A DNA stretch of 64,000 nt from Carex sylvatica (GCA_964058845.1 CAXKVR010000096.1:62001-126000); one strand, 5' to 3'; numbered from the stretch's first letter, positions 24,611 through 35,457 are shown. A program made the numbers and translations. Notes: a model not told the origin generated them from the letters alone.

Positions 24611-25554
24611 ACCCCTAAAATGACTTAAGTGTTGTTCGAGCAATAATCTTATTCGTCTATTTGACTAATTTGTAAAAATATACAATTATTGAATTTTACG
24701 ATTTCTTCTATTTTTTGAAAGATATGTAGGTTCAAGTCAAATGAAATTGCATTATGGAATACTTGGATTGAAGAAATCATGAAGACACTTATCAAGAATT
24801 CAAATTGTAAAATCAGAAGCTTGGTAAAGTAAGTTTGAGGCTGTTTAAACAGGAATCAAACGTTGGTAACATTTGTAAAACATTGCAACGATTTAGGCCT
24901 GTCAAAAACACTGAAGAAACAGTTGATCAAACTCAAAAAATAAATTAAAACGTTATAACGTTTTTCACAAAATATTGTAACGTTTTAGGAATGTCAAAAC
25001 TGCTGAAGCACAACTGTGCAAAATCAATATGAAACATTACAACGTTTTTAGAACCGTTGTAACATTTTATAAATATCAGAACTGCTCAAACACAACTATG
25101 TAGAATCAATATGAAACATTACAATATTTTACAACCGTTGTAACATTTTACCAGTGTCAGAACTGCTGAAGCACAGCTGTACAGAATTTACTTGAAACGT
25201 TGCAACGTTTTACAATCGTTGTAACGTTTTAAGAATGTCAGAGCATTAAGCACAGCTATATTAGAATTCAAAATTCAAACAAAGGTTGTAACGTTTGTCA
25301 ATAGTCACAACGATTTACTTAAATCATCGTTGTAACATTTGACAAAAGTTGTAATGATTTAATTAATTCTGAGCTTTAGAAATTCCTGTTTTTGATCAAT
25401 ATTTTTCAATGCAAAACCTTACATAACGTTATACAATCGTTGGTAATGTTTTGATCAATTAGATGAGCTGTCAGAAAATTAAAACCCTAAATCGCATTTT
25501 GAACTAAAACGTTGGTAACGTTTTAACTCACTTAGCTCATTTTGGAGCTGTCTC

Positions 25555-25562
25555 TATAAATA
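25555..25562 (+). promoter_or_regulatory. TATA box of the outer copia 5' LTR
   Basis: TATAAATA sits in the context CTCTATAAATAGGGC and reads toward gag in the plus direction. The inner copia insertion separates it from the sequence where transcription would normally begin, about 25-35 bp downstream. The 3' LTR has no equivalent because of its internal deletion. Confidence 0.7.
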
Positions 25563-25573
25563 GGGCTTTGGGC

Positions 25574-25578
25574 TTTCT
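25574..25578. repeat. Left target-site duplication of the inner copia
   Basis: TTTCT at 25,574-25,578 is repeated exactly at 34,891-34,895 on the other side of the inner element. Five-base duplications are the norm for copia integrases. Removing the inner element and one copy restores a continuous outer LTR. Confidence 0.9.
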
Positions 25579-27562
25579 TGTTGGGGTTTTGACAGTTCAA
25601 ACCCATTGATTTGATTAAGTGCGGAAAGAACGTAAAACAAAAATTTTACTTCTAATCTTAATCCAAGGATTAAACGGGGTATGTCAGGAAACATTCCAAG
25701 GGGTCCACCTTCCGTATTCCTTTGACATCAGAACCCTATTTAATCCTTTTACAGATCTACTCCATAATTGATTTCTAAAACATTAATCTACTTACCAGTT
25801 AAATAGATTAATATAACTTGTATATACCTTGTTTCCAAATTCTGATTGGAAAGCAGACCGAGCGAGAAGAGCTACACCAGGGAATGACTCGTCTCGGAGT
25901 ATCACACGTGTGATACCTCTATCGGTTATCCACCAGGACTAACCAGAGAGCGGTTTATTTCTTATTGCCAGAAATACCGTAAACCGCGGTTTTCTGCAAA
26001 AACACTATTCACCGAGAAAAGGACGAAATAACACTATTCACGACCCGCAGTTATTCTGATTCACTAATAAGCAAAAACAGAAATACCGCGACTTTCGCAA
26101 ATCTATTATTTCCGAATCCCGAATCCCGTAAACTACCGCAACCGAAAAAGAGAGAAAATAGAAACTCGAATCGATCTGACAATCCGATACGATGTGAATT
26201 AGCAAGCTTCTCTCTTACCCTCACCCCTCTATTTATAGGCATTTGAGAAGGTTCAGGAATTACGGAAATGCCATTTACCAAAATGCCATTTACGGAAATG
26301 CCATTTACCAAAATGCCATTTACGGAAATGCCATTGAATGGATAAGGATGATGACATGTCATGTGGATAAGGATGATGATATGTCATGTGTAAAAAGACC
26401 AAAATGCCCTTGGCCCAAATTTAATTTAACATCCGTATAATTATTCTGAACAATTATATTTCTTGCGGTTTGTTGTTTCGGTAACTTTTATACAACGTGT
26501 CGTGCACGTTTATAATTTAACCATTGTTTTTGCTTGTCATCTTATATGACATTTATAATTTAATTATAACACGTATAATTAATTATAACCATCTTAATAT
26601 TAATTATAATCAATTTATAATTAATCAATAAGATTCTCCAATTAGCTCCTATACGGTGTGACCCAATAGGATCTGTGTTATGTTGGTAAATAGAATTAAA
26701 ACTGTTTTAACTTCTATAATCATGAGAGGCATCTGGCATAACGCGTCATGACCATCCAATTACACAGATGATGCTGTACTGTACAATATCACGATCCAGT
26801 AAACTATTTTACTCGTGTCAGTTCTTTCGTCTCATAGCTATCAGATCAGTTTCAAGGTAGGTGTGTGTCATCCTTGCAAACTTAATCTTTTCTTGATCTT
26901 GAGCAGATTATCAAATATAATTACTCTTGTAATTATACCGCTAGCAGATAATCTTACTCTATCAAGGGGCCCAGTGATGCTATAGCTCGTATAGAGATAC
27001 GAGGGACAATAGTACTTTTGGTAAACCATCACTACCTCAGCTAAGTTATGTGTACCGAAAAGCTACCGTTATAACTGCGTTTTACCGACAGCGTTAGATA
27101 ACAATCACACATACACATTTCTTAGTAGGAAAGATGAATACCTCATACTTTAGAACTTAACACTGAATGAAAACATTAATGACACGTACACAATTCCATT
27201 TAATGTTTCATTCGGGGTCTGTCAAATACCATGTTCCTAGAACATGTATCTATGTGATTAAAATGACATCTCTTGTCAGTGGTCTGTAAAACTTGACCAT
27301 CTTTTAATCCACATACTAACCTTGTAACGGTTAATTAGTGTTCCTGCTAATTACCTCGGTTAGTGACTTTTAAGAATATATAACATCTATATTATGAAGT
27401 TTCACAATTCCAGTTATTGACTCTAGTCAGATAAAGGAATGATTCATAAATGTAATAATATTCAAGGCAACAAAATGACAGTTTATTTAATCACTCAATT
27501 CATGAACAAAGCTTTATGATAATTTATCGTATTATTGACTTCTAGATTATTACAAACTAACA
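25579..27562 (-). repeat. 3' LTR of inner copia (1,984 bp)
   Basis: Nearly identical to 32,937-34,890. Differences seen: G at 25,891 versus A at 33,249; C at 26,010 versus T at 33,368; T at 26,380 versus C at 33,708; and an extra 30 bp here, in a tandem array of 15-bp units (five units against three). A TATA box on the minus strand lies at 26,230-26,237. Confidence 0.95.
26262..26335 (-). repeat. Promoter-proximal 15-bp tandem repeats, five units
   Basis: Alternating 15-bp units (GGCATTTCCGTAAAT and GGCATTTTGGTAAAT on the minus strand) lie immediately upstream of the LTR TATA box. The 5' LTR copy at 33,620-33,663 has only three units. The array is therefore unstable between the two LTRs of one element. 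Confidence 0.9.
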
Positions 27563-27960
27563 ATCTCCCACTTAAGCTAGGAGCCAATCATTGTAGGTCC
27601 TACTTATACGAATCTCTAATATTCTAAAAAGATCTCGCAGATCTTTAAGAAAACCTCATAGCCAATCTCCTATGTGTTTTAAGCACATAGAAGCAGTATG
27701 TATCTGGTACATGGCTTGAGTAAGAGGCTCTCGTGAGTGGATCAGCTGTGTTGCTGATTGTGTCAATTTTTTACAAATCTTTACTTTACCTTTATATTAA
27801 TTATATCTTTTATAATTAATTATAATCATCTTATTATGTTTACGATCTCTCGTTTTAGGTGATAATGTCATAGAACATGTTTGGATCTTGAGTACGTTCT
27901 CGGTTCCTTGGCCTGAGCTATAGCTCTATTGTTGTCTCAATAGAGGTCCACAGAGCCTTG
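27563..27960 (-). pseudogene. Inner copia: polypurine tract and RNase H C-terminal remnant
   Basis: From 27,960 leftward, the minus strand encodes the end of a copia RNase H: WIKKFLSELGVVPSVQG, then a stop where the conserved Cys of the LYCDN motif is expected, then DNNRAIAQAKEPR and SKHVL, followed by more stops. The N-terminal two thirds of RNase H, including the first catalytic Asp and the TSG segment, is missing between this piece and the end of the reverse transcriptase at about 28,030. The purine tract next to the LTR is intact. Confidence 0.75.
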
Positions 27961-27977
27961 AACACTTGGAACCACTC

Positions 27978-28868
27978 CTAGTTCGCTAAGGAACTTCTTG
28001 ATCCAAAAACTCTCTTGGAAGTATTCCTATGTTCCAAGCATGGATTAGCCTGATATCTACTCGTCACACTCAAAGTGTACGAGTTATTAGGGCGAGTGCA
28101 CAACATGGCGTACTTGATAGAGCCTATAGCCGAAGCGTATGGCACTCTACTCATTATGCTTCGCTCATCAGTTGTCGAAGGACACTGAGTCTTGCTAAGC
28201 TGTACACCATGACTCATTGGCAGGAATCCCCTTCTGGAATCCTATATGTTGAACCGATTCAACATTTTGTCAATGTACATGCTTTGACTCAATCCTATGA
28301 GTCAAATCGATCTATCTCAGTAGATCTCTATGTCTAGTATATAGACAGTCTCGCCTAAGTCCTTCATTGCTAAGACTTTCTTAAATGAAGACTTGGCTAA
28401 TTCCAACAGAGGAATATCGTTTCCGATTAAGAGTATGTTATCTACATATAAGATTAGAAAAGCAATGACACTCCCACTAGTTTTTATGTACACACAAGGT
28501 TCTTATTTGCATCTGACGAAGTCAAGCTTTTTGACTTCTTCGTCACATCAAAGATTTCAACTCCGTGATACTTGCTTCAATCCATAAATGGATTTTAGAA
28601 GCTTGCATACTTTCTCAGCATTCTCTAGATCTTCAAAACCCGTAGGTTGTGTCATGTACACATCCTCTTCTAAATTTCCATTTAAGAAGGTGGTTTTGAC
28701 ATCCATTTGCCATATCTCATAATCATGAAATGCGGCAATTGCTAGGAGTATCCGAATTGACTTAAACATAGCTACGGGCGAAAAAGTTTCATCATAATCT
28801 ACGCCGAGAATTTGTTTGAAACCTTTCGCTATAAGCCGTGCTTTGTATACAGTCATACTACCATCCAT
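27978..28868 (-). pseudogene. Inner copia: reverse transcriptase, broken
   Basis: The minus strand encodes a Ty1/copia reverse transcriptase in several frames. The first block (28,868-28,557) has YKARLIAKGFKQ, the catalytic-Asp block QMDVKTTFLNGNLEED and IYGLKQVSRS. The second block contains the active-site box as YVDN instead of YVDD at 28,438-28,449. The last block (28,217-27,978) has YASAIGSIKYAMLCTRPN and SRYQANP. At least five stops and shifts interrupt it. The change in the YVDD box alone should abolish activity. Confidence 0.85.
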
Positions 28869-28938
28869 GTCTATTTTTTCTTTTAAAAACCCACTTGTTA
28901 GCTATGGGTTTCACCCCATCAAGTGGTACAACTAGGTT

Positions 28939-29385
28939 CTAGACCGTATTGTCATACATGGGCTGTATTTCGGATCTCATGGCCCCCAGCCATTTATCGG
29001 AGTTGGGCCTATCCATTGCTTCCGCATAGGTCAGCGGATCTTCAGTGTCAAAAACTGAGATCTCGTGCAGTCCCATGTACCTCTCGGGTGCATGGACTGT
29101 CCTTGCTGACCTACGTAGCACTTGTTCTTCTGGCTGTTGAACTTCATCCACAACTGTATGCAGGTTTAGTTCTTCTTCAACTTGTGTTGAAGCATTTGAG
29201 CTTGGGACTAGAACCTCTTCCACAGCTACTTGTGGATTTGGTACTTCCAGATGCTCATCAGCCGAAGTATCAAGTGGTGGGATTATCTGATCTGGTTCAG
29301 ATATTGTATTGTGTGATGTATCTTGAATTTCTTCAAGTATTACATTACTCCCACTACTTCCTTTTGTGAGAAACTCATTCTCCAA
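28939..29385 (-). pseudogene. Inner copia: integrase-RT linker
   Basis: A 148-codon open frame on the minus strand. It starts with the integrase C-terminal edge (HGIFLENEF is readable across the start), then an acidic linker, then the segment LRRSARTVHAPERYMG and DPLTYAEAMDRPNSDKWLGAMRSEI, which in copia polyproteins immediately precedes reverse transcriptase. It is open now but separated from both neighbours by stops. Confidence 0.75.
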
Positions 29386-29389
29386 AAAT

Positions 29390-30429
29390 ATACCATGACG
29401 AGCAACAACTAGTTTGTTCTCGAATTAGTAATAGAAGTAATATCCTTTCGTTTCCTTAGGATATTCTACGAAAAAGCACTTGTCAAATTTGGGGACCAAG
29501 TTTATCAGATGTCAGGCGTGTGATAAATACTTCGCAACCCTAATTTTAAGATAAGACATATTTGGGAGTTTCCCAAACCATAACTCGTACGGAGTCTTTT
29601 CTACTGACTTAGATGGAACCATATTTACTGTTCGTGCGGCAGTTTCTAGTGCGTGTTCCTAAAATAATTTTGGAAGGGTGGCGTTACTCATCATGGAACG
29701 AACTATGTCCAGCAGAGTTCGTTTCCTTCTTTCAGAAACACCGTTTCATTGCGGTGTCCCCGGAGGTGTGAGCTGTGAGACTATCTCACATTTCTTTAAG
29801 TACGTTTTAAACTCATAACACAAGTAATTGCCTCTACGGTCCGATCGTAAGGCCTTAATACTTTTGTTTAGTTGATTTTCTACTTCAGTCTTGAGCCAAG
29901 GATTAAAGAGATGCCGGAAAGACCAAAGCAGAGTTCCTTCTGAAGTCTTTCATTGCAAGGACCCTTTAATCCTTTGAGAATTTCAAGGAATTCAGACTTA
30001 TGTCTAATCAAGTAGACATAATCATATTTACTGAAATCATTAGTAAACGTGATAAAGTAGTAATAACTGTTTCTTGCATAAGTACTTATAGGTCCACATA
30101 CATCCGTGTATATAATACCTAATAAGTCACTTGCCCTTTCGCCCTTTTTGGAGAAAGACGCATTGGTCATTTTTCCATGTAAACAAGATTCGCACGTGTT
30201 TAATTGATTCAAGATCAAATCTATCAAGAAATCCAATTTCTTGTAACTTCTTGATGCGTTTCTCATTTATATGACCAAGGCGACAATGCCTCATGTAAGT
30301 CGTACTTTCATGAGATGCTTTGAGTCGTTTGTTATTGATGTTAAACACGGGTTTGTTCATTTCCAATATATATAGATCATTCATCATACAAGAGGATCCA
30401 TAATATGTCTCAATTTTATAAATAGACAT
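29390..30429 (-). pseudogene. Inner copia: integrase, broken
   Basis: The GAG-pre-integrase zinc segment (RHCRLGHINEKRIKKL, then TCESCLHGKM in another frame) is followed by the core: the first catalytic Asp in IYTDVCGPIS, the second in ALRSDRRGNY, and the Glu in NGVSERRKRTLLD. Stops interrupt it, one directly before NGVSE and others near 29,660, 29,510 and 29,430. All three core acidic residues remain readable, unlike in protease and reverse transcriptase. Confidence 0.8.
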
Positions 30430-30539
30430 CTATTATCTTTTATAACAAAAGAGAAATCATTCATCTCTTAACACGAGATTGAAATGATGTTTCTGGAAAT
30501 ACTTGGAACAAAATATACATTTTCTAATTCCATTTACAA

Positions 30540-30958
30540 GCCCGCTAGGCAAATACAACTCTATCATACCGACTGTAACGGCTTGCAACTCATGCTCCGT
30601 TTCCAACTCGGAGTTGTACTTCCTTATTGCGTAACTTCCTCTTATTTATTAGTGCGTGCATATTCATACAAATATGAGCACATGATCTGGTATTCAATAC
30701 CGAATCATTAAAAGAGGTCGCAACATTAACTTCAATATCATTGATACCAGAGACTGAAACTTTTGAGTCTCTCCCAGATTTCAGATCTTTCAGATACCTC
30801 GGGCAGTTTCTCTTCCAGTGACTTTTGCTATTATAGTAATAGCAGTCATAGGAAGCAGAGACCTTTATCTTGGGAGTGTTCTGATTAAGAACCTGCTTCC
30901 CTTTGCCTTTGTACTTAGTAGCCGTTTTCCTTTTTCGCTTTCTTGATCTTCCTCCCAC
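30540..30958 (-). pseudogene. Inner copia: zinc knuckle and protease, catalytically altered
   Basis: The minus-strand frame 30,958-30,590 begins with a basic KR-rich stretch. The zinc knuckle CYYYNSKSHWKRNC has Tyr in place of the second Cys. The protease active site reads NTRSCAHIC where copia elements normally have a DTG triad, so the catalytic Asp and the Gly are both changed. A stop follows soon after GNGA. Nucleocapsid and protease function are both expected to be lost. Confidence 0.8.
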
Positions 30959-30999
30959 CTTCTTGGATCATGAAGACATGAGAGCTCTTCTCTATGTCC

Positions 31000-31320
31000 T
31001 CATCCTTGACCCTCAATCATCCCTTGGAGCTCCTGCAAGCTCTCATCCATCCCATGCTTATAGGAGTTCACGATGAACCTCGAATAGCTGGGAGGAAGTG
31101 AGTTCAGGATAATGTTCGTGGCCAACTCGTGGCTCAACGAACAGTTAAGCTTCTTCAGCTTCTCAACATTGCTTGTCCTACGAAGCATGTGAGTACTGAT
31201 AGAGCTGCTCTCTACTATTTTAGTAGGGACCGGTGTATTCAGAACATATTCCTTTTCCTTACGTGTGTCTTTCTTTTGAGTAAGGAACGTAATGAGAAAG
31301 ACGTTTCATTTAGCCATATT
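31000..31320 (-). pseudogene. Inner copia: gag remnant
   Basis: About 100 codons of gag can be read on the minus strand, including the conserved copia segment SLSHELATNIILNSLPPSYSRF and LQELQGMIEGQG. The usual N-terminal two thirds of gag is not visible, and an early stop lies near 31,310. An internal deletion is the simplest explanation. Confidence 0.75.
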
Positions 31321-31329
31321 TCTACAACG

Positions 31330-32923
31330 TTAAAAGTAAAGATTTTAGCTTTGTTCATGTAATGCTTTATTCAAATAATAAAACTCCCACTACAATTTTG
31401 TTCTATTCCCATTTGTAGTAGGACCAAGATCCCTATCTTCATTAATGTACAAGCCAGCTTTTACGCATGACTCAGCCATTAGTTATTTTCAGGTAAGCAA
31501 ACTTGCTAATCACATCTTCTTGTGATTCTTGGTTTCGTTAAAACATCACGTGTTTTTAACGAAGACTTTGCCCCAAGCCCAAAACTGTTTTGAAAATCAT
31601 TGGTAAGTAACCTCATTCTATTTGGTTTGATATGTCGGACATAACCCTCGACCACCAAAGGTAAAAGGCGACGCTTGCTGAGCAAGACCCGTCAACCAAT
31701 GAACAATGATGTGAGGAGGATAGAGTAGGAAGGGCATATTACTTAATTAACGGGTTGGTGTTTATGCTTAACAGTGCTAGCAATCTTTAAAATAGATATG
31801 TCAGGAAACATTCCAGGGGTGTCCACCCTCCGTATTCCTTCGGCATCAAAATCTATTTCACATGCTTAGCTTTGTTAAGCAGTCAGTTCTTGTAACTGAC
31901 TTTAGACATTCTTACGGACACGTGAAAGTCGTCTGCCAGAAAGACAAAGGTGAGTTCCTGCACAAATCTTTCTTTGACATCACGTTCTTTCACGGTTCCT
32001 ATTGAAAGCGATAAATCTAATTTATACATTTCATATCAAAGGAGTAAATCTAATTTACTTATATACAGGACCAAGTCAGGTATATTATTTATCAGTTACT
32101 AGTTCTTTATTTTGCAGCTATGCTCAGTTCTTATTTATACCGTTAAAGCACATAAACAATTTATATGTTTTAAAATCAGATATTCTTTTCGGTCCATAAA
32201 GCAATTTGGTAACGTGACAAAGTTCCTTTTCGGCCAGCCATTAGGACATGTAAAAGGGGCTCCCAGGAAAGACCGGGGTCACGAGGACCGCTTAGACTCG
32301 GTCTTTCCTAGACAGAACCATCTCTTTTACGGTGTGGAAATGACAGCTCTTACTAAGGTACTTTATTGCTTCATCACATTCTTCGATGAACTTTACTTAT
32401 CCGAAGGTTTTCGAAAAGGCGAAAGAGTTACATTTTGCCATTTCAAAAGCGTTAAAGCAATTTGGTAACGTGACAAAGTTCCCTTTGGGCCAGCTATCAG
32501 GACACGTAAAAGGGGTTAGTCGAAAAGCCGAGACTTTTCTTGACATTAACCTTGTCTTTTACGGGTGGAGATTAACAGCTCTTACTCAGGTACTTTATTG
32601 CTTCATCACATTCTTAGATATACTCAAACGCAGTTGAAAGTTTTTTTAGAACGAAAACATAAAGAAAGCATAAAATCCTATTTTATCTTTCTCGGTCGGA
32701 AAACCGATCCAAGAAATGTAAAAGTTTACATTTCATAAGAAAGCATAAAGAAAGCTTAAATCTAATTTAACTTTCTTAGTCGGTAGAACCGAACCAAGAA
32801 AATCTCATTTCTAATCGGTTTGGACTTAAGCTGCAAATGTAAGAATTAAACCGATATGCGGTATATGCATCTAATTTGCATAAGTTATAACTTTTAGAAA
32901 ATCAATCAGCGGGAGAGACTTGT
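31330..32923 (-). other. Inner copia: long non-coding leader with internal duplications
   Basis: The interval between the primer site and gag has no protein homology. It contains a direct repeat with a period of 256 bp (GCAATTTGGTAACGTGACAA at 32,201 and 32,457; the second copy ends near 32,620). A piece at about 31,795-31,858 matches LTR sequence (TCAGGAAACATTCC then CTCCGTATTCCTT), i.e. a partial internal LTR duplication. Pairs of GAAAGCATAAAGAAAGC-type words occur near 32,660-32,760. Confidence 0.65.
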
Positions 32924-32935
32924 GCTCTGATACCA
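32924..32935 (-). other. Primer binding site of the inner copia
   Basis: On the minus strand this reads TGGTATCAGAGC, complementary to the 3' end of plant initiator tRNA-Met. It lies one base inside the 5' LTR end. It fixes the transcription direction of the element as leftward. Confidence 0.92.
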
Positions 32936-32936
32936 C

Positions 32937-34890
32937 TGTTGGGGTTTTGACAGTTCAAACCCATTGATTTGATTAAGTGCGGAAAGAACGTAAAACAAAA
33001 ATTTTACTTCTAATCTTAATCCAAGGATTAAACGGGGTATGTCAGGAAACATTCCAAGGGGTCCACCTTCCGTATTCCTTTGACATCAGAACCCTATTTA
33101 ATCCTTTTACAGATCTACTCCATAATTGATTTCTAAAACATTAATCTACTTACCAGTTAAATAGATTAATATAACTTGTATATACCTTGTTTCCAAATTC
33201 TGATTGGAAAGCAGACCGAGCGAGAAGAGCTACACCAGGGAATGACTCATCTCGGAGTATCACACGTGTGATACCTCTATCGGTTATCCACCAGGACTAA
33301 CCAGAGAGCGGTTTATTTCTTATTGCCAGAAATACCGTAAACCGCGGTTTTCTGCAAAAACACTATTTACCGAGAAAAGGACGAAATAACACTATTCACG
33401 ACCCGCAGTTATTCTGATTCACTAATAAGCAAAAACAGAAATACCGCGACTTTCGCAAATCTATTATTTCCGAATCCCGAATCCCGTAAACTACCGCAAC
33501 CGAAAAAGAGAGAAAATAGAAACTCGAATCGATCTGACAATCCGATACGATGTGAATTAGCAAGCTTCTCTCTTACCCTCACCCCTCTATTTATAGGCAT
33601 TTGAGAAGGTTCAGGAATTACGGAAATGCCATTTACCAAAATGCCATTTACGGAAATGCCATTGAATGGATAAGGATGATGACATGTCATGTGGATAAGG
33701 ATGATGACATGTCATGTGTAAAAAGACCAAAATGCCCTTGGCCCAAATTTAATTTAACATCCGTATAATTATTCTGAACAATTATATTTCTTGCGGTTTG
33801 TTGTTTCGGTAACTTTTATACAACGTGTCGTGCACGTTTATAATTTAACCATTGTTTTTGCTTGTCATCTTATATGACATTTATAATTTAATTATAACAC
33901 GTATAATTAATTATAACCATCTTAATATTAATTATAATCAATTTATAATTAATCAATAAGATTCTCCAATTAGCTCCTATACGGTGTGACCCAATAGGAT
34001 CTGTGTTATGTTGGTAAATAGAATTAAAACTGTTTTAACTTCTATAATCATGAGAGGCATCTGGCATAACGCGTCATGACCATCCAATTACACAGATGAT
34101 GCTGTACTGTACAATATCACGATCCAGTAAACTATTTTACTCGTGTCAGTTCTTTCGTCTCATAGCTATCAGATCAGTTTCAAGGTAGGTGTGTGTCATC
34201 CTTGCAAACTTAATCTTTTCTTGATCTTGAGCAGATTATCAAATATAATTACTCTTGTAATTATACCGCTAGCAGATAATCTTACTCTATCAAGGGGCCC
34301 AGTGATGCTATAGCTCGTATAGAGATACGAGGGACAATAGTACTTTTGGTAAACCATCACTACCTCAGCTAAGTTATGTGTACCGAAAAGCTACCGTTAT
34401 AACTGCGTTTTACCGACAGCGTTAGATAACAATCACACATACACATTTCTTAGTAGGAAAGATGAATACCTCATACTTTAGAACTTAACACTGAATGAAA
34501 ACATTAATGACACGTACACAATTCCATTTAATGTTTCATTCGGGGTCTGTCAAATACCATGTTCCTAGAACATGTATCTATGTGATTAAAATGACATCTC
34601 TTGTCAGTGGTCTGTAAAACTTGACCATCTTTTAATCCACATACTAACCTTGTAACGGTTAATTAGTGTTCCTGCTAATTACCTCGGTTAGTGACTTTTA
34701 AGAATATATAACATCTATATTATGAAGTTTCACAATTCCAGTTATTGACTCTAGTCAGATAAAGGAATGATTCATAAATGTAATAATATTCAAGGCAACA
34801 AAATGACAGTTTATTTAATCACTCAATTCATGAACAAAGCTTTATGATAATTTATCGTATTATTGACTTCTAGATTATTACAAACTAACA
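32937..34890 (-). repeat. 5' LTR of inner copia (1,954 bp)
   Basis: This is the promoter-bearing LTR. On the minus strand the TATA box TATAAATA is at 33,588-33,595, preceded upstream by three 15-bp units (33,620-33,663). The remainder matches the 3' LTR base for base apart from three substitutions and the missing 30 bp. Confidence 0.95.
33588..33595 (-). promoter_or_regulatory. TATA box of the inner copia 5' LTR
   Basis: The minus strand reads CCTATAAATAGAGG here. It is followed by a pyrimidine- and purine-mixed start region and preceded by the 15-bp tandem units. It appears intact, so the element may still be transcribed leftward. Confidence 0.7.
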
Positions 34891-34895
34891 TTTCT

Positions 34896-35392
34896 TCCCA
34901 AAGCATATCAGCCGACCCTAAACTTCTAAAACGCGATTTTCTGAGAGCTTTAGTTACTCCATTGTTGTGAGAGCTTAAATCTTGAAAATTCCTCAAACAA
35001 CCTCAAACTCACTTCACTAATCTCAAGTTAGATTAGATTAGAGTGATCGATTGAGTGTTTCTCTTGAGTAGCTTAAACTTAGAGACCTTGTTCTCATCTC
35101 TAGGAGGCCGTGTGACTTCCCTTGGTTGGGCTCGTCGGATCTCGTTTCTAGTTGACCGATTGACTTCCCGCTTGGATTGTAAGGGCTCAACGGTTCACAA
35201 GTTATAATCCTTTCGTATTGGGTAATAGAAAGGTACACATAGAAAAGGTTGCGAAACCCCGGAGACGTAGGCCTTTGTTTTGCCGAACTCCGTTATCATT
35301 CTGCGTGTCAAATTTCTCTAAACTCTTCTATTTACTTTTAATTATGATTATTTTCTGTTTTTAGAGTAATTAGTGGTGCTCCTAATTCAACA
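34896..35392 (+). repeat. 5' LTR of outer copia, part 2
   Basis: Together with 24,630-25,578 this makes a 1,446-bp LTR. It ends GTGGTGCTCCTAATTCAACA, as does the 3' LTR at 43,823. The first 415 bp have no counterpart in the 3' LTR because of that LTR's deletion. Confidence 0.92.
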
Positions 35393-35395
35393 AAG

Positions 35396-35407
35396 TGGTA
35401 TCAGAGC
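35396..35407 (+). other. Primer binding site of the outer copia
   Basis: TGGTATCAGAGC begins 3 bp after the LTR end and is complementary to the initiator tRNA-Met 3' end. It confirms the plus orientation of the outer element. Confidence 0.92.
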
Positions 35408-35457
35408 AAGTTACTCAAAGTAATACACACTTAATTAGAGTTAAATCAACTTGACAA

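Larger units (their letters stand above)
24630..25578 (+). repeat. 5' LTR of outer copia, part 1
   Basis: This is the first 949 bp of the outer 5' LTR. It includes five tandem units of about 80-90 bp (24,900-25,260) carrying ACGT-core palindromes and a TATA box, TATAAATA, at 25,555-25,562 within CTCTATAAATAGGGC. The second copia element interrupts it directly after 25,578, only 16 bp past the TATA box. Confidence 0.92.
25579..34890 (-). mobile_element. Inner Ty1/copia retrotransposon, young but catalytically dead (9.3 kb)
   Basis: Direct LTRs at 25,579-27,562 (3' LTR) and 32,937-34,890 (5' LTR) have TGTTAG...CCAACA ends on the minus strand and the flanking duplication TTTCT. The primer site for initiator tRNA-Met (TGGTATCAGAGC on the minus strand) is at 32,924-32,935 and a purine tract (AAGTGGGAGAT, minus strand) lies at 27,563-27,573. 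Reading leftward: a long leader, gag remnant, zinc knuckle, protease, integrase, reverse transcriptase and RNase H, the canonical copia order. The two LTRs differ by only three substitutions and one 30-bp unit by eye, yet the coding region has many stops, deletions and altered catalytic residues. Confidence 0.95.

Noticed and set aside
26051..26362. 103-codon minus-strand frame with NGISVNGILV repeats (and its copy at 33,409-33,690)
   Set aside because: It lies in the LTRs; the peptide repeat is the 15-bp promoter array read as protein.
28923..29369. 148-codon plus-strand frame
   Set aside because: It is the antisense of the inner copia integrase-RT linker, which carries clear copia motifs on the minus strand.
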